64,000 nucleotides of DNA. It comes from Kingdonia uniflora (Eukaryota; Streptophyta; Magnoliopsida; Ranunculales; Circaeasteraceae). Positions within the stretch are counted from its first letter, which is position 1. Every line of letters begins with the position of its first letter. The notes below the pieces were generated by a model. The model saw only the letters and a list, made by a program, of their open reading frames with translations, did not search any database and was not told the DNA's origin. Both the position numbers and the translations under genes were made by a program. The stretch is taken from NCBI GenBank assembly GCA_014058105.1, contig JACGCM010001161.1:496001-560000 (forward strand), in the 5' to 3' direction. Shown here piece after piece: positions 23,731 to 37,200 of the stretch.

Positions 23731-24310
23731 ATCTCTTCCTTAAAAATGAGTAAAATTTAAAGAGAAAAAACTAGGGTTTGTATGTTTATGGTGTAAAGTT
23801 GGGGGCTTTGTAAAACGCCGAGGCCTAAGCCCCGGCTACCCCCCCAAAAGAAGCAGTAAGAGACTAAGGTACCTGAAGGAAACCCTAACTCTCTTCTCTC
23901 AACTTCAAATCTCCCCACAACTATCGCTCAGAAGCACAGATCGAATCCAAATCGACCTCCAAACAACAATTCCTCCAAAACCCAACACAGATTTCTTCCA
24001 AAAACACCTAAATTAGGTCTCTCTATTTTTTGCTAAAAATCACTCAAATTCTCACTTTCAATCTAGGTGGGCAAAATCGAAAATAACAAACACCAAACGA
24101 AGCTTAGAACAAATCAGGAACAATGAGAATCAAACGAAGGAGAATGATTCAAACTTTACCTGAAAACGCGGCGAGAAATGAGGAGGGAAACTAACGGCAA
24201 TGAAGAAAATTAGGGTTTGGGAGTCTCTTTGTTTTATTTTTAGAGAAAGAAAGAAAGCAAAAGAGAGAGAGAGAGAGAGAGAGAGAAAGCAAAGAGAGTT
24301 GGCGAGAATT
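23731..24310 (-). promoter_or_regulatory. Spliced 5' leader of arginine decarboxylase
   Basis: Reading the minus strand from 24305 down, a CT-rich leader (CT tract 24265-24288) carrying AAACCCTAA runs into GTTTTCAG followed by GTAAAG, a splice donor at about 24160. The intron probably ends at a CAG around 23870. The last 130 bases before the start codon contain no upstream ATG. Confidence 0.55.
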
Positions 24311-24330
24311 GCATGAGAGGCGTAGGCGCT

Positions 24331-24338
24331 TTATATAG
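24331..24338 (-). promoter_or_regulatory. TATA box of arginine decarboxylase
   Basis: GGCTATATAAAG on the minus strand, about 30 bases upstream of the CT-rich leader that ends in a splice donor. Position and sequence are those of a plant TATA box. Confidence 0.6.
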
Positions 24339-24344
24339 CCTCTG

Positions 24345-24848
24345 CATTCATGATTGTATAGGTAGGGTCACTTAAGATTGTTGAAATCTTCATTTTCTCT
24401 CTCTCTCTCATTTATTGTTGATTGTGTACACCCGAGTCTAGCGTAGGCCTCATACTCTTGTTATCGTTACAATGTTTTTCGAGAACGCGAGGGATTCTAA
24501 TAAGTTCATCTTGCTCCTTTTCTGCAACTACTAGAATTAAATTAAATTTGTATTGAAGAAAATTAGTGTTAACCATACTGAACAATGAATGAGAGAGTCG
24601 AACTGGATAGAAATGGACTTAAATATGCATATGGCTGAAAAATCTTTCTTACCGTGCCAACCGCTTAATTCATGTATGAGGGTAGAGCATAACTCATCCA
24701 ATGGTCAATAATTGCTTAAATCATATGAAATGCTTCTAGTGAAAATCATTAACGATGTACCAAGCAGAGCCATAAGCCTGAATCAGTGTACCAATATGGA
24801 GTCTTTGCTGATGAGTATCTCATAAGATAATCATTTACCAACTACCGA
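24345..24848. other. Upstream intergenic stretch
   Basis: AT-rich sequence with a short CT tract near 24395. Probably distal promoter of the arginine decarboxylase gene; nothing else recognised. Confidence 0.35.
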
Positions 24849-25086
24849 TAGCTTAAGCGGCTGGTCGCCTAGTCCCTTATGCTCTCATGAGACATCGGGA
24901 GGTTGGTCAAGGGTTTGATTCTCATATTTGTGTGGGCTTCGAGGTTGATATGAGCCTGTCGACTTAGTGGGTCGGTTTGCCAGGTTCGTGTGGTTTGCGG
25001 GTTATTGCACGAATCCTATGGGATGTGGTCCGGAATTGACGGTTTTGCAGATACCTCTAGTCTTAACAAAAAAACAAAACAAAACA
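24849..25086 (+). mobile_element. SINE-like element
   Basis: Starts with an A-box-like TAGCTTAAGCGG (24849-24860), followed about 50 bases later by a B-box-like GGTTTGATTCT (24912-24922), the split promoter of tRNA-derived SINEs. The body runs about 150 bp further and ends in an A-rich tail (AACAAAAAAACAAAACAAAAC). A target duplication was not identified with confidence. Confidence 0.6.
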
Positions 25087-25634
25087 TTTGCTTTACTCTC
25101 AAACAAGGAGTAGGTAGGTAATATGCGTTCCGGTATTATGGTATCTCGGCATATGTTTTCTTTAATTTGTTTGAGATTTCGTCAGTTTCGGGTTGCCGCG
25201 TGGATGCTACAAAAGTTACGACAAATCTCGATAGATAATCTACTAAACTCACGGTATATCCTGAAATAATTCACTAATTGCGATTTTTTGGTAGGAACCT
25301 CACACGAAACTTCGCCAAAGCGCGGATGAATCTTTACCGTTGATTTTGAGTGTTTACCAAGATGCTAGTTACGTGTCTCCTCTATCTTTCCTAATAAACG
25401 ACCGTAGAAAAGTTATCAGTTCAAGGTCACGTGACTACATAATATTGGTCCAAATGAACAACACTACCTTCCACATACATGCAACAAACTCTATTACTTG
25501 AGTAGTCTAAGTCTACAACCAACAGCTTGACCATATGCATGACATCCACATGATCTCCTGGTCGCCTCGGAGCATATGCGGCGACTCCCGCAGCGGCATG
25601 AAGAATATTGCATTGCGCACGTGGTAAGATATAG
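25087..25634. other. Intergenic stretch, no feature recognised
   Basis: No coding region, TIR or repeat could be supported. It runs into the 54-bp repeat array. Confidence 0.35.
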
Positions 25635-25790
25635 AAGTAGAGGTCCTGAGTTCGATTCACAACTACCAGGTTGGACAATGCCTCAAAGAAACAGAGGTCT
25701 TGAGTTTGATTCACAACTAACAGGTTGGACAATGCCTCAAAGAAGCAGAGGTTCTGAGTCTGATTTGCGGCTAACACGACCAACAATCTA
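25635..25790. repeat. Three 54-bp tandem repeats with B-box-like motif
   Basis: Repeats begin with AGGTC or AGGTT at 25641, 25695 and 25749, exactly 54 bp apart; each holds a version of GAGTTCGATTCACAACTA and GGTTGGACAATGCCTCAAAG. The GTTCGATTC core resembles the tRNA B box, so the unit may come from the 3' half of a tRNA-like or SINE sequence. Open frames here simply reflect repeat translation. Confidence 0.75.
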
Positions 25791-27371
25791 TGAAAGAAGA
25801 AAAAATAATAACACAATATAATTCGAGAAAATCTTCTACTAGGGTTTTTCTGTTTAGTGCTCAAAACGATTACAATATAGAGAGGTATAAAGTGGAGTTA
25901 GAATCTTATTCATAATAGAATATAGAAATTAAGATAGCTAAACTAGCTAGACCTAAGATAAATACGTATACGTACGTAGGCCCAAAATTAGGTCGGTCCT
26001 AGTGTAAAATATTAAATCGAATCGATCCAAAAGTCTTGAATCTTGTTAGCAACTATAAATCCTTTGGCCCAATCAGAAATAAAAGGGAATATATCCTCTT
26101 AGATCAATAATTTATCCTGACTTACCTATCATACAGGGTAGCGAGGGTGTTGAGATATATAGTCCTGATTTCAACATAAATTATGAACTTGGATCATCCA
26201 GATTTTAAGGTAAAATAAAAAATAAAAAAATAAAAAATGTGGGCATATATTATAAGAGGCCTGTGAATAATGTATATTCTATTTAATTTGTGTATTGAAT
26301 CAATTATTTCGGAAAGTTTCATCCTAAATATATAATTAAAGGGCCGCGCCACTGAAGTCACTAAAGTTAAATTTAAAAGCTTATTCTGGAGAACAGAGGT
26401 CACCATATTTTAAGGTAAAAAATCGGAAAAAAGGAGCCAAGAAGAAAATCAAATGTTTTGTGTTTAGTAAAGGGAAGGGGGCGAGAAAGAAAGTGGAGGA
26501 ATTAGTTTGATTTCATTACAGACAATGACAATTCGTGTGGGGAAAAATGGTCTAAATGACCAAACCTTATCTACCCTCTGGAGAATCTCCATTTGAACAC
26601 TTGCTATTGTGACACATCTCCCTTTAAAATGCATAAGTGCTTGCGCAATCTTCACATTCTAGAGTGATATCACAGAAGGGGAGGGTCAGCTTAGGCAGGC
26701 CCTTCTCATTTGAAGCTTCCTTGACTTCAGTCCTCCCACACCCCTTGCTGTATCAATCTATCATGATCAAAGCCTGATATTATTTGGAAGCATTATCAAC
26801 ACTTGATATTACGCCCTCCAAAAGGACTATTCTTTTATTAGATAGACACTAGGAACAATGTGTTTCCCAATTACCTGGTGTAATAAGGCGGTAAGATATG
26901 GTGAATATTTCCACTGTAAAGCACATATCTCACCAAATACAGTGGGACAGACATATATCCACAAGTATTCTCAGTGTCTGCAAATTTTCTCACCCTGACT
27001 AAAATCCTTGCTTGCAATGCCCAGCATATTAAGCCATATTAATCCAATTTACAGGACTGTGAATAGCTTGTTCATATCAAAGTAAAAGATGAATCTTTCC
27101 AAAGAGAGTGCCGGAAAATAACTTAAGCTTTTGGAGATGGGGGACCAAGGATTTAGTTGCTATATGGATGCAGGCCAGATGCCATATAACTAATCGATAT
27201 GTAGTCACATTAAATATGGCCTGTCCTCTAAAACGCATCTAACTGTAAGGAACATGTCCATGTACAAATGACCCATATAGAAAGCTTTATTCTTCTTTCT
27301 TGGGGATTACTTATACTAGATATCCATGACCATGTCAAAGAATATTCAAAATAAAAGTTTTCAAAGTAATC

Positions 27372-27407
<36 letters not shown>

Positions 27408-30400
27408 AAAGTAATAGTATACAGGCGAAGCATATACTAGCTCTAGTCAATGAGGAGAAAAAGTTGTCTTAGAACCGAAAACCGTCCTAAGCGCTTTTTC
27501 ATGCGACATGTGTCTCGTCAATGAGACACATGCATTCTCTAAAACCGCATAGAGAATATTATCATGTGTTGAGTTGCTTAAAAAGAAAGATTGCGTGATG
27601 ACTTGCGAAGTTGTTTCTTAGTATCCTCTAACATGTATAAATTGTGTGTGCATGTCCAAGCTAAACGGATTCCTCTAACATGTATAAATTAACTATCCGC
27701 ATATAGTTAATCTCTTTCAAATATAAAAGTTTCTACTTATAAGAAAATTATCTATCGACAAAGCTACTTTTAATTTAATAACTTAAGCCCCTCTTCAAAG
27801 TTCAAAGGGAGGGCGGTTCATACCTAATCACAAATTTGGCTTCTTATCTCTCTTTTATTCGAGATAGGGTATTCGAGATTGGAGATAGTGCGCAACTGCA
27901 CATGCATGCACATTCAACAATGAACTAAGTAACCCTATCTTATGCATTACAACGATGATTCCTCTTCTTCTTTAGGTGGTAGGTATTGTGGTGAATATGT
28001 TACTCATGCTCTTGGACTAGTCCATTTTGATGTCCCCTTTATCTGCTATTTAGGTGTTCCCAAAGATTTATTCACTTGTTAAACAATATATGTCAAAAAT
28101 AACATTTTAACAAGATAAGAACTTGTTTAGTTGTGTAAATCAGAGAGTATCTGATGGCATATGCTTCAATTTAAATGACTGAATATGGATTCATATGATT
28201 GTAGATGCTAATTAATTAACTCTTGTTTGAATATGCTAATGCTCTTTCAAGTGTTGTTTATCAACAGAAAGATAATAAATGATAGAGGACTTGATTATCA
28301 TACGTGTAGTAGTTTGATTCAAAATAATATTAAATAGCGATTAGCGTCATTTTGTTTGTAAGTTACGTATAATACTCTCAAAATCAAGTAAAATTCTGCA
28401 TCAGAACAGGTATCAGTAAAACAATGATATCTTTTTATGTAAACTGAATTATCTTTTCATATATGAGAAACTTAAATAAAGAAAAACCTTGTCAAAATCT
28501 CCAACAGACCGTGCTTTAATTAATTAGTGGTATCTAACACATTCCTCAAATCCAAGATTCCAAAAGGTTCAGTCTAAGCAGCAATTAGCAACCGTGGATT
28601 TAGGTGTGACATATGTCATTTAGAGGAGTGGAATACAAGTGATTAAGAGATAATCTCAATACCCCACAAAGATGATGATCCTCAATACCTGAAATAAAAT
28701 ATAACCAAATGATCATCCTTTAAACCATCTTTGTGTAAAGACTTTAATATAGGCTAATTTTTGTCCTTGGCCTGCATGCATCATCACCACTAATTCGATA
28801 ATTTATTTTGCAAATCCGACCTAAATTTAGATTACAGTTACAACATGTTCTAGAACTTCAACTAGACACAAAACACTTATTTATAAGTTGTGGTAGCCCA
28901 ACTTTCTCTTTAAAAAGGAAGGAGTGGTGGCATCACCAGTACTTCTAAAGAATTGTTTATAGCCTTTGCTTGAGATAAGTTACTATAAACTCCTTCCAAA
29001 AAAAGTTTTAACTATAAACCAGCATAAACCGATTTAAGTGACGTTCCTATATGGCTTTAAGCATTTTGGTTTTTAAATGTTCTAATGTAAATCTGAGTCG
29101 CAGAAGCAAGAACTCGGATTGATAAACGTTAACCTAATTAAAATTAGAGTTTTTACTCACACTAAAACACAAAACTAAATTCAACTCAAAACTAAACAAA
29201 AACCTTAAATTGAAACCTAAACTGAATTTACTTCAAATCGTAACTTCAACAACTAAATAAAATAGAGAACTTAGCCTCATTTTTATAGTTAATAGAACAT
29301 AAGGGGGTGGAAACCCTAATTAGGAATATTTCAGAAACTGGGAAAAATAACTTTGTGTTGTGTTGGTTAATTAGTAACTTCATAAAACCTACTAAACATC
29401 TCTAGCAGATAGGCTTGAATCAAAAAAATAGTCTGTTGACATGTGAGAAACAATCATGAAAGATAATTCATATCATGTTCAGTCAAATGGGTGTGGGGGG
29501 GGGGGGGGGGGGGGTTTCCAATGTCAACTTGCAAACATCTGCATATGCTTTGTGGTGGTCCAAGTGAAGTGTGTTGGAGTTGTGGTAAAGCTGGCTGATA
29601 AACAAACCATAGATATCAAACAACAAACCTTCTTTAACTCCAAAAAAGAACAGAAAAGTGAAGTCCCAAACCCAATGTGGATGGAATGTGCTTGGGAACT
29701 ACCACAAATCAAATTGTGTTGGTGGTGATTTGGCAGGCCTTGGACAAGCATAATTTGGCCACTCAACTTTGGCTCAAACAACCACAAGTTTGAAAGTGCC
29801 TCCACTCACATTGATAAGACGCATGTGGAAGACAAATTATACATCAAGCTAGGCTTCAAAAAAAAATAAAAAAAATAAAAAACTAAGCCAAATTGTTGGA
29901 CCTGATGCAGGTTTATCCCACATTCATCATATTCCCATGAATAATTGCAGAAAAATTGTATAGTTTTGTGGGAAATAATGTGCTTTTGTTCATGAATAAT
30001 TGAATCAAATTATGTTTAAAATCAAGTCTTCAACAACTTCTTGTAATCAAACACCAATAATTCATAAAGGGATATAAAAATTTATCTTCAAGTGAAGAAA
30101 AAGCAAAGTAGCACTTGCTATGTTTTGATATGCTCCCTTATCCCAGCACTTTGTGATGAAAAGATAGAGCTAGCTTGCATCCACAATAGTATCTTCAAGT
30201 TGCATTGCCCATGGTACTTGAGTGTATGTTAAAATGAGAGGACTCCAGAATGACTTAGCGCAAGCAACACCCAGAAAAAAGAACTACATAAATGGTAACC
30301 CGAACTTCTAAACCAAATGAGAGCCACATCAGGATATTTTTTTACAGGTAACCAAAATGAGGGACCGTCATGGAGATAACCCTTATCAAACCACATAAAT

Positions 30401-31224
30401 GGCATCATTTGAAAGCAAGAGTTCACCTTGTTTTTTTTTTTTCTGTGAAAGGTTTCACCTAGTTGTATGCGCTAAGGTGATCTGTTTTCTGAGGATGTTT
30501 TCCACGGATATTTCATCTTCTATATCATCCATATACACATCTTCTCTGGAACACATCTTAAAGAAAATACGTGCTAAAGGGCTCTGGTACTTCAAACCTT
30601 CCAATTGCCCATAATTTTAGAACAAGACATGGTCATCAATTGTACTAAGTTGCTCTGATATGTTTTCCTAAATTTAGTGTGTTTTCCTCTGCTCCAATCT
30701 CATCAGGTTTATTTTACTTTCATCACATTTAGGGCATAACAGTAAATGATCTCAGCTAAGGGTATCATCTTAAATCTTGTTACTGACAATCGTTTCAGAA
30801 TCATGCAAAGAGAAGTAAGATCCATAAGAATTATTAGAGAAAATTATTCTAAGCAGATTTTAGCAATCATAATCATAAGCATGGAAAAGAATAGCATAAG
30901 CCTCCATGAGAAAGAAAGAAAAATAGGAAGATGAATTAAATATCAGTGGTACACATACTAGTTCTAGGATCATAGTAAAATATCGAGTATTTGCAAAACG
31001 TAGAACAATATAGATATAGATAAGACAGACAGAAAGAGCTTCGAACACTTTACTTCTGAAACAGACTCATTCCTAATTCTACATAGTACAGACAACAACC
31101 AATGACGGGTGGCTAAATCGCCTCCTGAGGGTGCTGAATTTGCGATTACTAAGCCTGCAGAACAACAGAAGGAGAAAAGATAATAGCATAGCTGATAAGC
31201 CCGTTAGCTGGAAGTGTTTCTTTC
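25791..31224. other. Gene-poor intergenic region
   Basis: About 5.4 kb in which I recognise no gene. Structures seen are an (AT)n run at 27373-27404, a 10-bp stem with 6-base loop at 27507-27532, and a run of 20 G at 29495-29514. Short frames on both strands show no domain. Part of 26460-26700 on the minus strand could be an old coding fragment, but I cannot name it. Confidence 0.4.
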
Positions 31225-34200
31225 TTAGTCAGCTCTGGATTGTCCAGCACGGGAGGAGAGGATGATACCAACAATGAGGCCATACAGAGCAAGGGCTTCA
31301 GCAAAAATGAGAATAAGGATCATTCCAACAAATAGCTTTGGTTGCTGAGCATTAGCTCTGCAGTGTACAATAAAAACGTAAATCAGAGATGCCTTCAAAA
31401 TTTTCCGGAAATAGTAACATGAATATCACTACAAAGAAGCAAGAAATTAATCATTAATAAAAGTGTGAAATAGTTCTTAACTTTGCCTGCTTAATTTTCA
31501 CTTCAAGATTTTAAAAAAAAAATCCCAAAGGCCAAGGCTACATAATTGACTGAACTAAAGCTGATGGCTCTGTAAGCCATTTTCATATTGTTCACCCATG
31601 ATACTTGACTGCCCCTAAGTTCCACTTCAAGATTTTAAAAAAAAAATCCAAACTGACTGAACAAAAGCTGATGCCTCTGTAAGCCACTTTCATATTGCTC
31701 ACCAATGATACTTGACTGCCCCTAAGTTCCACTTCAAGATTTAAAAAAAAAAAAACAAATTGACTGAACAAAAGCTGATGCCTCTGTAAGCCACTTTCAT
31801 ATTGTCCACCAATGATACTTGACTGCCCCTAAGTTCCACTTCAAGATTTATAAAAAAATAATCCGAAAGGCCCAAGGCTACATAATTGACTGAAGCAAAT
31901 GCCTTTGTAAGCAGGGGGGGATTTAGAGGATGCCTATATAGGTATATATAAAAAAAAATTATGCATATATATACATTTTTCTTTGTCCTAATGACATCAA
32001 GGAAAGTTAGCTCAACTGGTAAATTGTGGAGCTCATAATCCAAGAGTCTAAGGTTCAATTCTTGATGATATCAAATAAGAACCTTATTTTGATTTATTTT
32101 TTTCAGCTTAAGTTGATCATGTCATTGCCGCAAAAAGTTTTGATTTTTTTACGATAGGCGAAGTGAATCCGGATAATTTGCTAGTCAAATATAATGTTAT
32201 ATTTGATTGATTTTTAAGTTTAAAATACCGTTAAATGGCCAAAAAAAAAATTGGGGCCCCAATACCCTAATATAATTTATCGCACTACCTTCGCCCCCCA
32301 AACATGAAATCCTGGCTCTGCCCCTGTCTGGAAGCCATTTTCACATTGTTCACCAATGATACTTGACTGCCCCTAAGTTTTTGTTAATGGCACTAAGGTA
32401 GCCCATACAAATTAATATATGTAGACATGTTTGTGACATTTAGATCATAGATTTAAATGATTGAGATCTGGCTTATGATTTCAGGTTTATTTCATTGATG
32501 ATATCTACTATTTTGCTCAACAATATGCAACAGATAGTTTTTAAGAAAAGAGCCAAAATATCCTGCATAACTGATGGACAATTAACCTCATGATGCTCAA
32601 AAGATTATTTCAGTAACTTTGATGCATTGGGGAATTAACAAATTCTTTCGAAGGTGTGGCAACTAAATTAGGTGCCCGTGTCCAGGGCAGATAGAATCCC
32701 CAAAAAGCTGCAAAATAGCATGTATCCTACTTAAATATCTTAAAATCACAATAAGATATTCAGCAAGCTTCTATGCAGATTGCCGAATATACATTCAGAA
32801 ATGTTACATCTTTGTAACCTCCAATCCTTGGACCTTATTAGTTGGCCTCGTGTAATTCTGTTACACTTTTTTTTTTTTGAATGTAAAATTTATTGATGAA
32901 AGAAACAATGTGCACCCCTAAAATGAACAAGGAACAACTAAACCCGCCTCTCCAAGTCGAGAAAAAGCAAAAAGAAAGAAAGAAAAAACTATACCAAGCC
33001 CCATCGAGTGGAGCCCATGATCGTCTCCATTCACTTAATCATAAGCGACTCAAAAGATGTCCCCGATGTGGCGCCTTAGTGCGTTTGGCCGTTTAGGCAT
33101 CATCCTCGCCGTTAGTACTTCTCGCCATTAGTGGACAATTCTGGCCATTAGTAAAAAAGCTTCGCGAACGCCACGGAAATCTACCTGAGCATTTTGAGTT
33201 CTGACCTTGGATGCATGTTCTACATACCCTTAAACAGCTACGCCTGAAGTTTTGTTGAAAACATAAATGGTTAAAGTGGCAAGAAGTGTCAGTATATTAA
33301 GGAGGAAGATGGTCTGGACCTCCCCATGACTTAAAAAGCTTAATGTTTGGTTCTAGGACCCTGGCTCATGGATCATCAACGAGTGATGTTCATGAGTTCC
33401 CTAAGGCATCAGGAATGCCAAGGGAGATTCTAGCTGAATGCGGACCGCTTTTCCAGATGGGGCTAGGGCTAATACAGGGGGCCACTATGCCCCATGCTAA
33501 ACTCACGAGCTGTCCGAGACGAATTGTCCTTTATGAATGAACTATGTTATTCGAGTTACTTGCCATTAGGGCTTTTCACGGGTCGGGTCGGCCCAGGTTC
33601 TGTCCTGTGCCAGATCCGAACTAGGTTATATATTTTTGAACCCGGACCCGAACTGGTCCCAAACCGAAACAGAGCCGGATTGGTCGGGTCGGGTCCTAAC
33701 TCGGTTTGTTTGTTTGTTTGTTTTGCTCTTTCAGTGCCAAAAATTTGCTCTGTTCTCTTCGTGATAAAACACACCAATTATGTTGAAAGAACATGACCCC
33801 TGAACTATCTTCCTCAAAAGGGTATGATAACTTCCTTGGTGGTAAAACAAGGAGGCAGACGGCTCGATCAACCGTTCCTTACTTTTCGGGTAAGTTGGCT
33901 TGAACAAATGAGCTTGAGTCACCAACACGAACCGAGCTGCCTCTGGACTCGTTAACATTACCGAAGGACAACCAACTATGGGTTTTGAATATCTCCCCAT
34001 ACCTACAACCACAAGATCAAAATCCTTTTAACTATGACCGCTGTTTCGTATAAGGAGAACGAAAGAAAAAAAAACCTTATGTGTTTATTGGCAAAGAACA
34101 CATTTGGATCTTCATAGTAGAATTAAAGAGTTTCTCCAATATAAGGCCACCCCATTGAACCTGGTGGAAGCTTAAGTAGTCCACCTTCATCCTGGGTTCT

Positions 34201-37200
34201 TCTCTAGTGTCTCCTTACAAAGATGAATAAGGAGACAAGTACTAAAGGCAGAGAGAGAAAAACACTGGTGAAAGCACTCCTCACATCTGAAACGCTACGA
34301 TTATAAAAACCACACCAAAAACTTCAGATCTGAAACTCTACGATCTACGTTAAAAAATGGTGAGAATCGGAGCCTAAAACGTTGAAAAATGGCAAAAATC
34401 GGTTGGAATCGGTGTGAATTGGTACCTTTTAGGGTTTCGCTGAAGAGAGAGAAATTGGGATTGTGAGGAGAGGAGGACCGAAAGGGGAAGATAAAGAGTG
34501 GTGAGAGAGTGTGTATTGTGTGTACGTGTGTATGTCATATGTGTGTGAGAGGCTGAACCGGATCGGTTCGGGTTTATCACTAAACCAAACTTCTAACCCA
34601 AAACCGATCCGGTTTTATTCGGGTTTGAACAATAGAAACCGAAACCAATCCGGCAGATCTCCAAAATCGGCCCGAACCGCTCGATTCGGGTCGGTCCGGT
34701 TCTCAGGTTCTCTGTACAACCCTACTTGCCATCTTAACTTGTCCATACTCGTGGCATATCAAGCTATCTGGGAACCCGACATATTGAACTATCTTGATCT
34801 GATCCGCTCCGCTCCCAGGACGGGTGTACTTTCCATACTTGTGCATAGCACGAGTGATTATGATGTAGGGATTATTGAGGGAACCTTCAGTGTTGCTGCC
34901 TTTCCGAATATCTATTTGATGACCCTCACGAGTATCCAAGATAATCCGGATAGCGCCTAGCATCCGAGAAAGATTCCACAGATGTCGTTGCATCTAGTGA
35001 AGGCTTGTGCATGCTCAGCCGTATATGCATGTACGTCGCACGGTCTATATTCCACTGCATAATTGGGGTAATCCAGATAATGCCACAACCGGGCCGTGAC
35101 ACCCGACATATCCGAAGCGGCCTTACTCCACCAAAAGATGAAAGCTTTAAATGACACCAACACCGAGGCTCTCGACTTCTCCTTCCCTTCAAACTTCCTC
35201 ACGTTTCGTTCAAGCCATATCGCCCACATCACCACAAGAGGTAAAAAACACTATAACACCTTACCATGTCCAACGAGGTTCCTCGTCTTACAATTAGTTA
35301 AGAGCTCCTTAATGATCTTAAAATGCAGCCACGGATTGCCAATCCGTATAAATAATTCAATCCAAATACTCTCAACAAATGGGCAAAGAGAAAAGGATGA
35401 TCAATGGACTCCCCATCTTTTTTACACATGAAACAAAAATTGACAATAAGAATATTGCGTTTACGATGATTGTCAATAGTAAGAGTTTTATTCAAGACCA
35501 GCGTCCAAGCGAAAAAAGCCACCTTAGAAGCCAACTTAGGAATCCAAATTTTCTTCTTTGGAAAGGTCAAGGGAGTATTCTGGCTTGGGATCTCCGAATC
35601 CTTGTAAAATGTCTTAACAAAGAAAACACCCTTAGCACAATCAATCCAAACCATCCTATCATGTAACCTCTGGATTCTTTAAGTGTAATCACACAGTAGA
35701 ATATTGTGGGGCTAGGAACTCTACTACTACTACTACTACTACTACTACTAGAGTACTTGAAAAAATAAGGTTAATTCTGAGATTTTCCTTACACACCAAA
35801 TACCAACTTGGCAAAGTACTAGCCCTAACTTTACAGTTGACTCAACTCTAGGAAGTTAAAACTCAATAGAATTCAAAAAATGTTTTTTTTACGAATCATG
35901 TTTCTAGAATTAAGACGTTCTCCTTTTCTGTTTAAACTATAACTGCATTTTTATATTTTTATTAAGATGGTACCAATTTTTTCTTAAATGTTCAAAATAT
36001 ATCCAGATTTTTCAACCTAAATTCATTTATCGAATTACCCTTTGCCAAATTATGAATGATCTAAAATGTATGTTAACATGTACATGAAGGTTTGGTGAAC
36101 TATTTGGTCAAAATGACATACACCAGAACTTACAATATACTTTGGCTTCATAAACAACAAGACTTGTACACAAATCACGACTCGTAGAGACATATCATCA
36201 ATTACAGACTGGATATACTATTATATGCAATATTTGCATTACATCAGAAACCCATAGAGCCAAGTACTAGCTCATTTTTCTATAAACAAACTAAGTAAAT
36301 AACTGTTATGACTTTTTGATAAGTATGTAGTTTACACATAACAGATCACATTAAATCCAGTTCACATATAACGACATACCTAATACGTTGTCATTTAGGA
36401 ACAAATATAACTGCTTTATAGCGAAACTATATTTTAAATTCCGCCTTGTGACATATATTATCACCAAACAATTTCTCACGCATTCATGTAAACTGAAGTA
36501 TACTTACCAGACCAGTTGCATCTTAGCAAATAATAATTACATAAATGAAAATAAGTTCAAAACGTTCGATATGTACATGTTAACCACAAAGACAGAAGTC
36601 AAAACTCAATTAAAAACACAGACCATTATAAATTATAGTTTGGACAAAAATATGAATAGGATTGTCTCAGTTCTAGAGAAGCAGACCTGATAAGAAAAAG
36701 TCACCAAATGAATAAAACTATCGGAGTCGCAGCCCCTCAAGTATAGTCGAAACTCAATATAAGGCTAAGAATATGTCGAAAGTGGTGCCTGGTGTGCAGG
36801 GAAGACTCAAAAAATCAACTCAAGTATCAGTATTACCAACAATGGAACCCAACAAAGTAGCAACATCCAAACAAAAAAAAATGTTAAACAATGGGACCCA
36901 ATGATCTAGCAGCAAGATTAAAGAGTTTGTTAGACAATGATTCCCACAGATCTCACGTATGAGGTCGGGACTTTTTTCTACCCATCACTTTATATCAAGG
37001 ATTGAGAAGAAATTTCCTTTGGTTGAATGTTGATTAAGGGTAACACCCAGTTGAACCTAATTGCAGTGGACCGGGAACCTATGGTTAATTGGTTCGGATA
37101 AATGCACCATAACGCCATGCAAACACTTGCAACATGCGAACCCATTTACCAACTATTGCATGAATCTGACTCAAAATTTGTGCTACACTACTACTGCATT

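Noticed and set aside
23731..23870. Upstream open reading frame in the ADC leader
   Set aside because: Looked for because polyamine genes often have them; no ATG was found in the last 130 bases before the start codon.
25427..25864. 145-codon frame with repeated NQTQDLCFFEALSN-like blocks
   Set aside because: It is the translation of the 54-bp tandem repeats on the reverse strand, not a protein family.
29495..29514. Run of 20 G as a regulatory G-quadruplex
   Set aside because: A bare homopolymer in gene-poor DNA; likely a simple repeat and possibly a sequencing-length artefact. The same applies to the 16-G run at 41004-41019.
32001..32072. Functional tRNA-Met gene
   Set aside because: Boxes and anticodon position look right, but the acceptor and anticodon stems do not pair.
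34511..34960. 149-codon plus-strand frame
   Set aside because: Crosses the border of the hAT-like element into antisense LINE sequence; chance frame.
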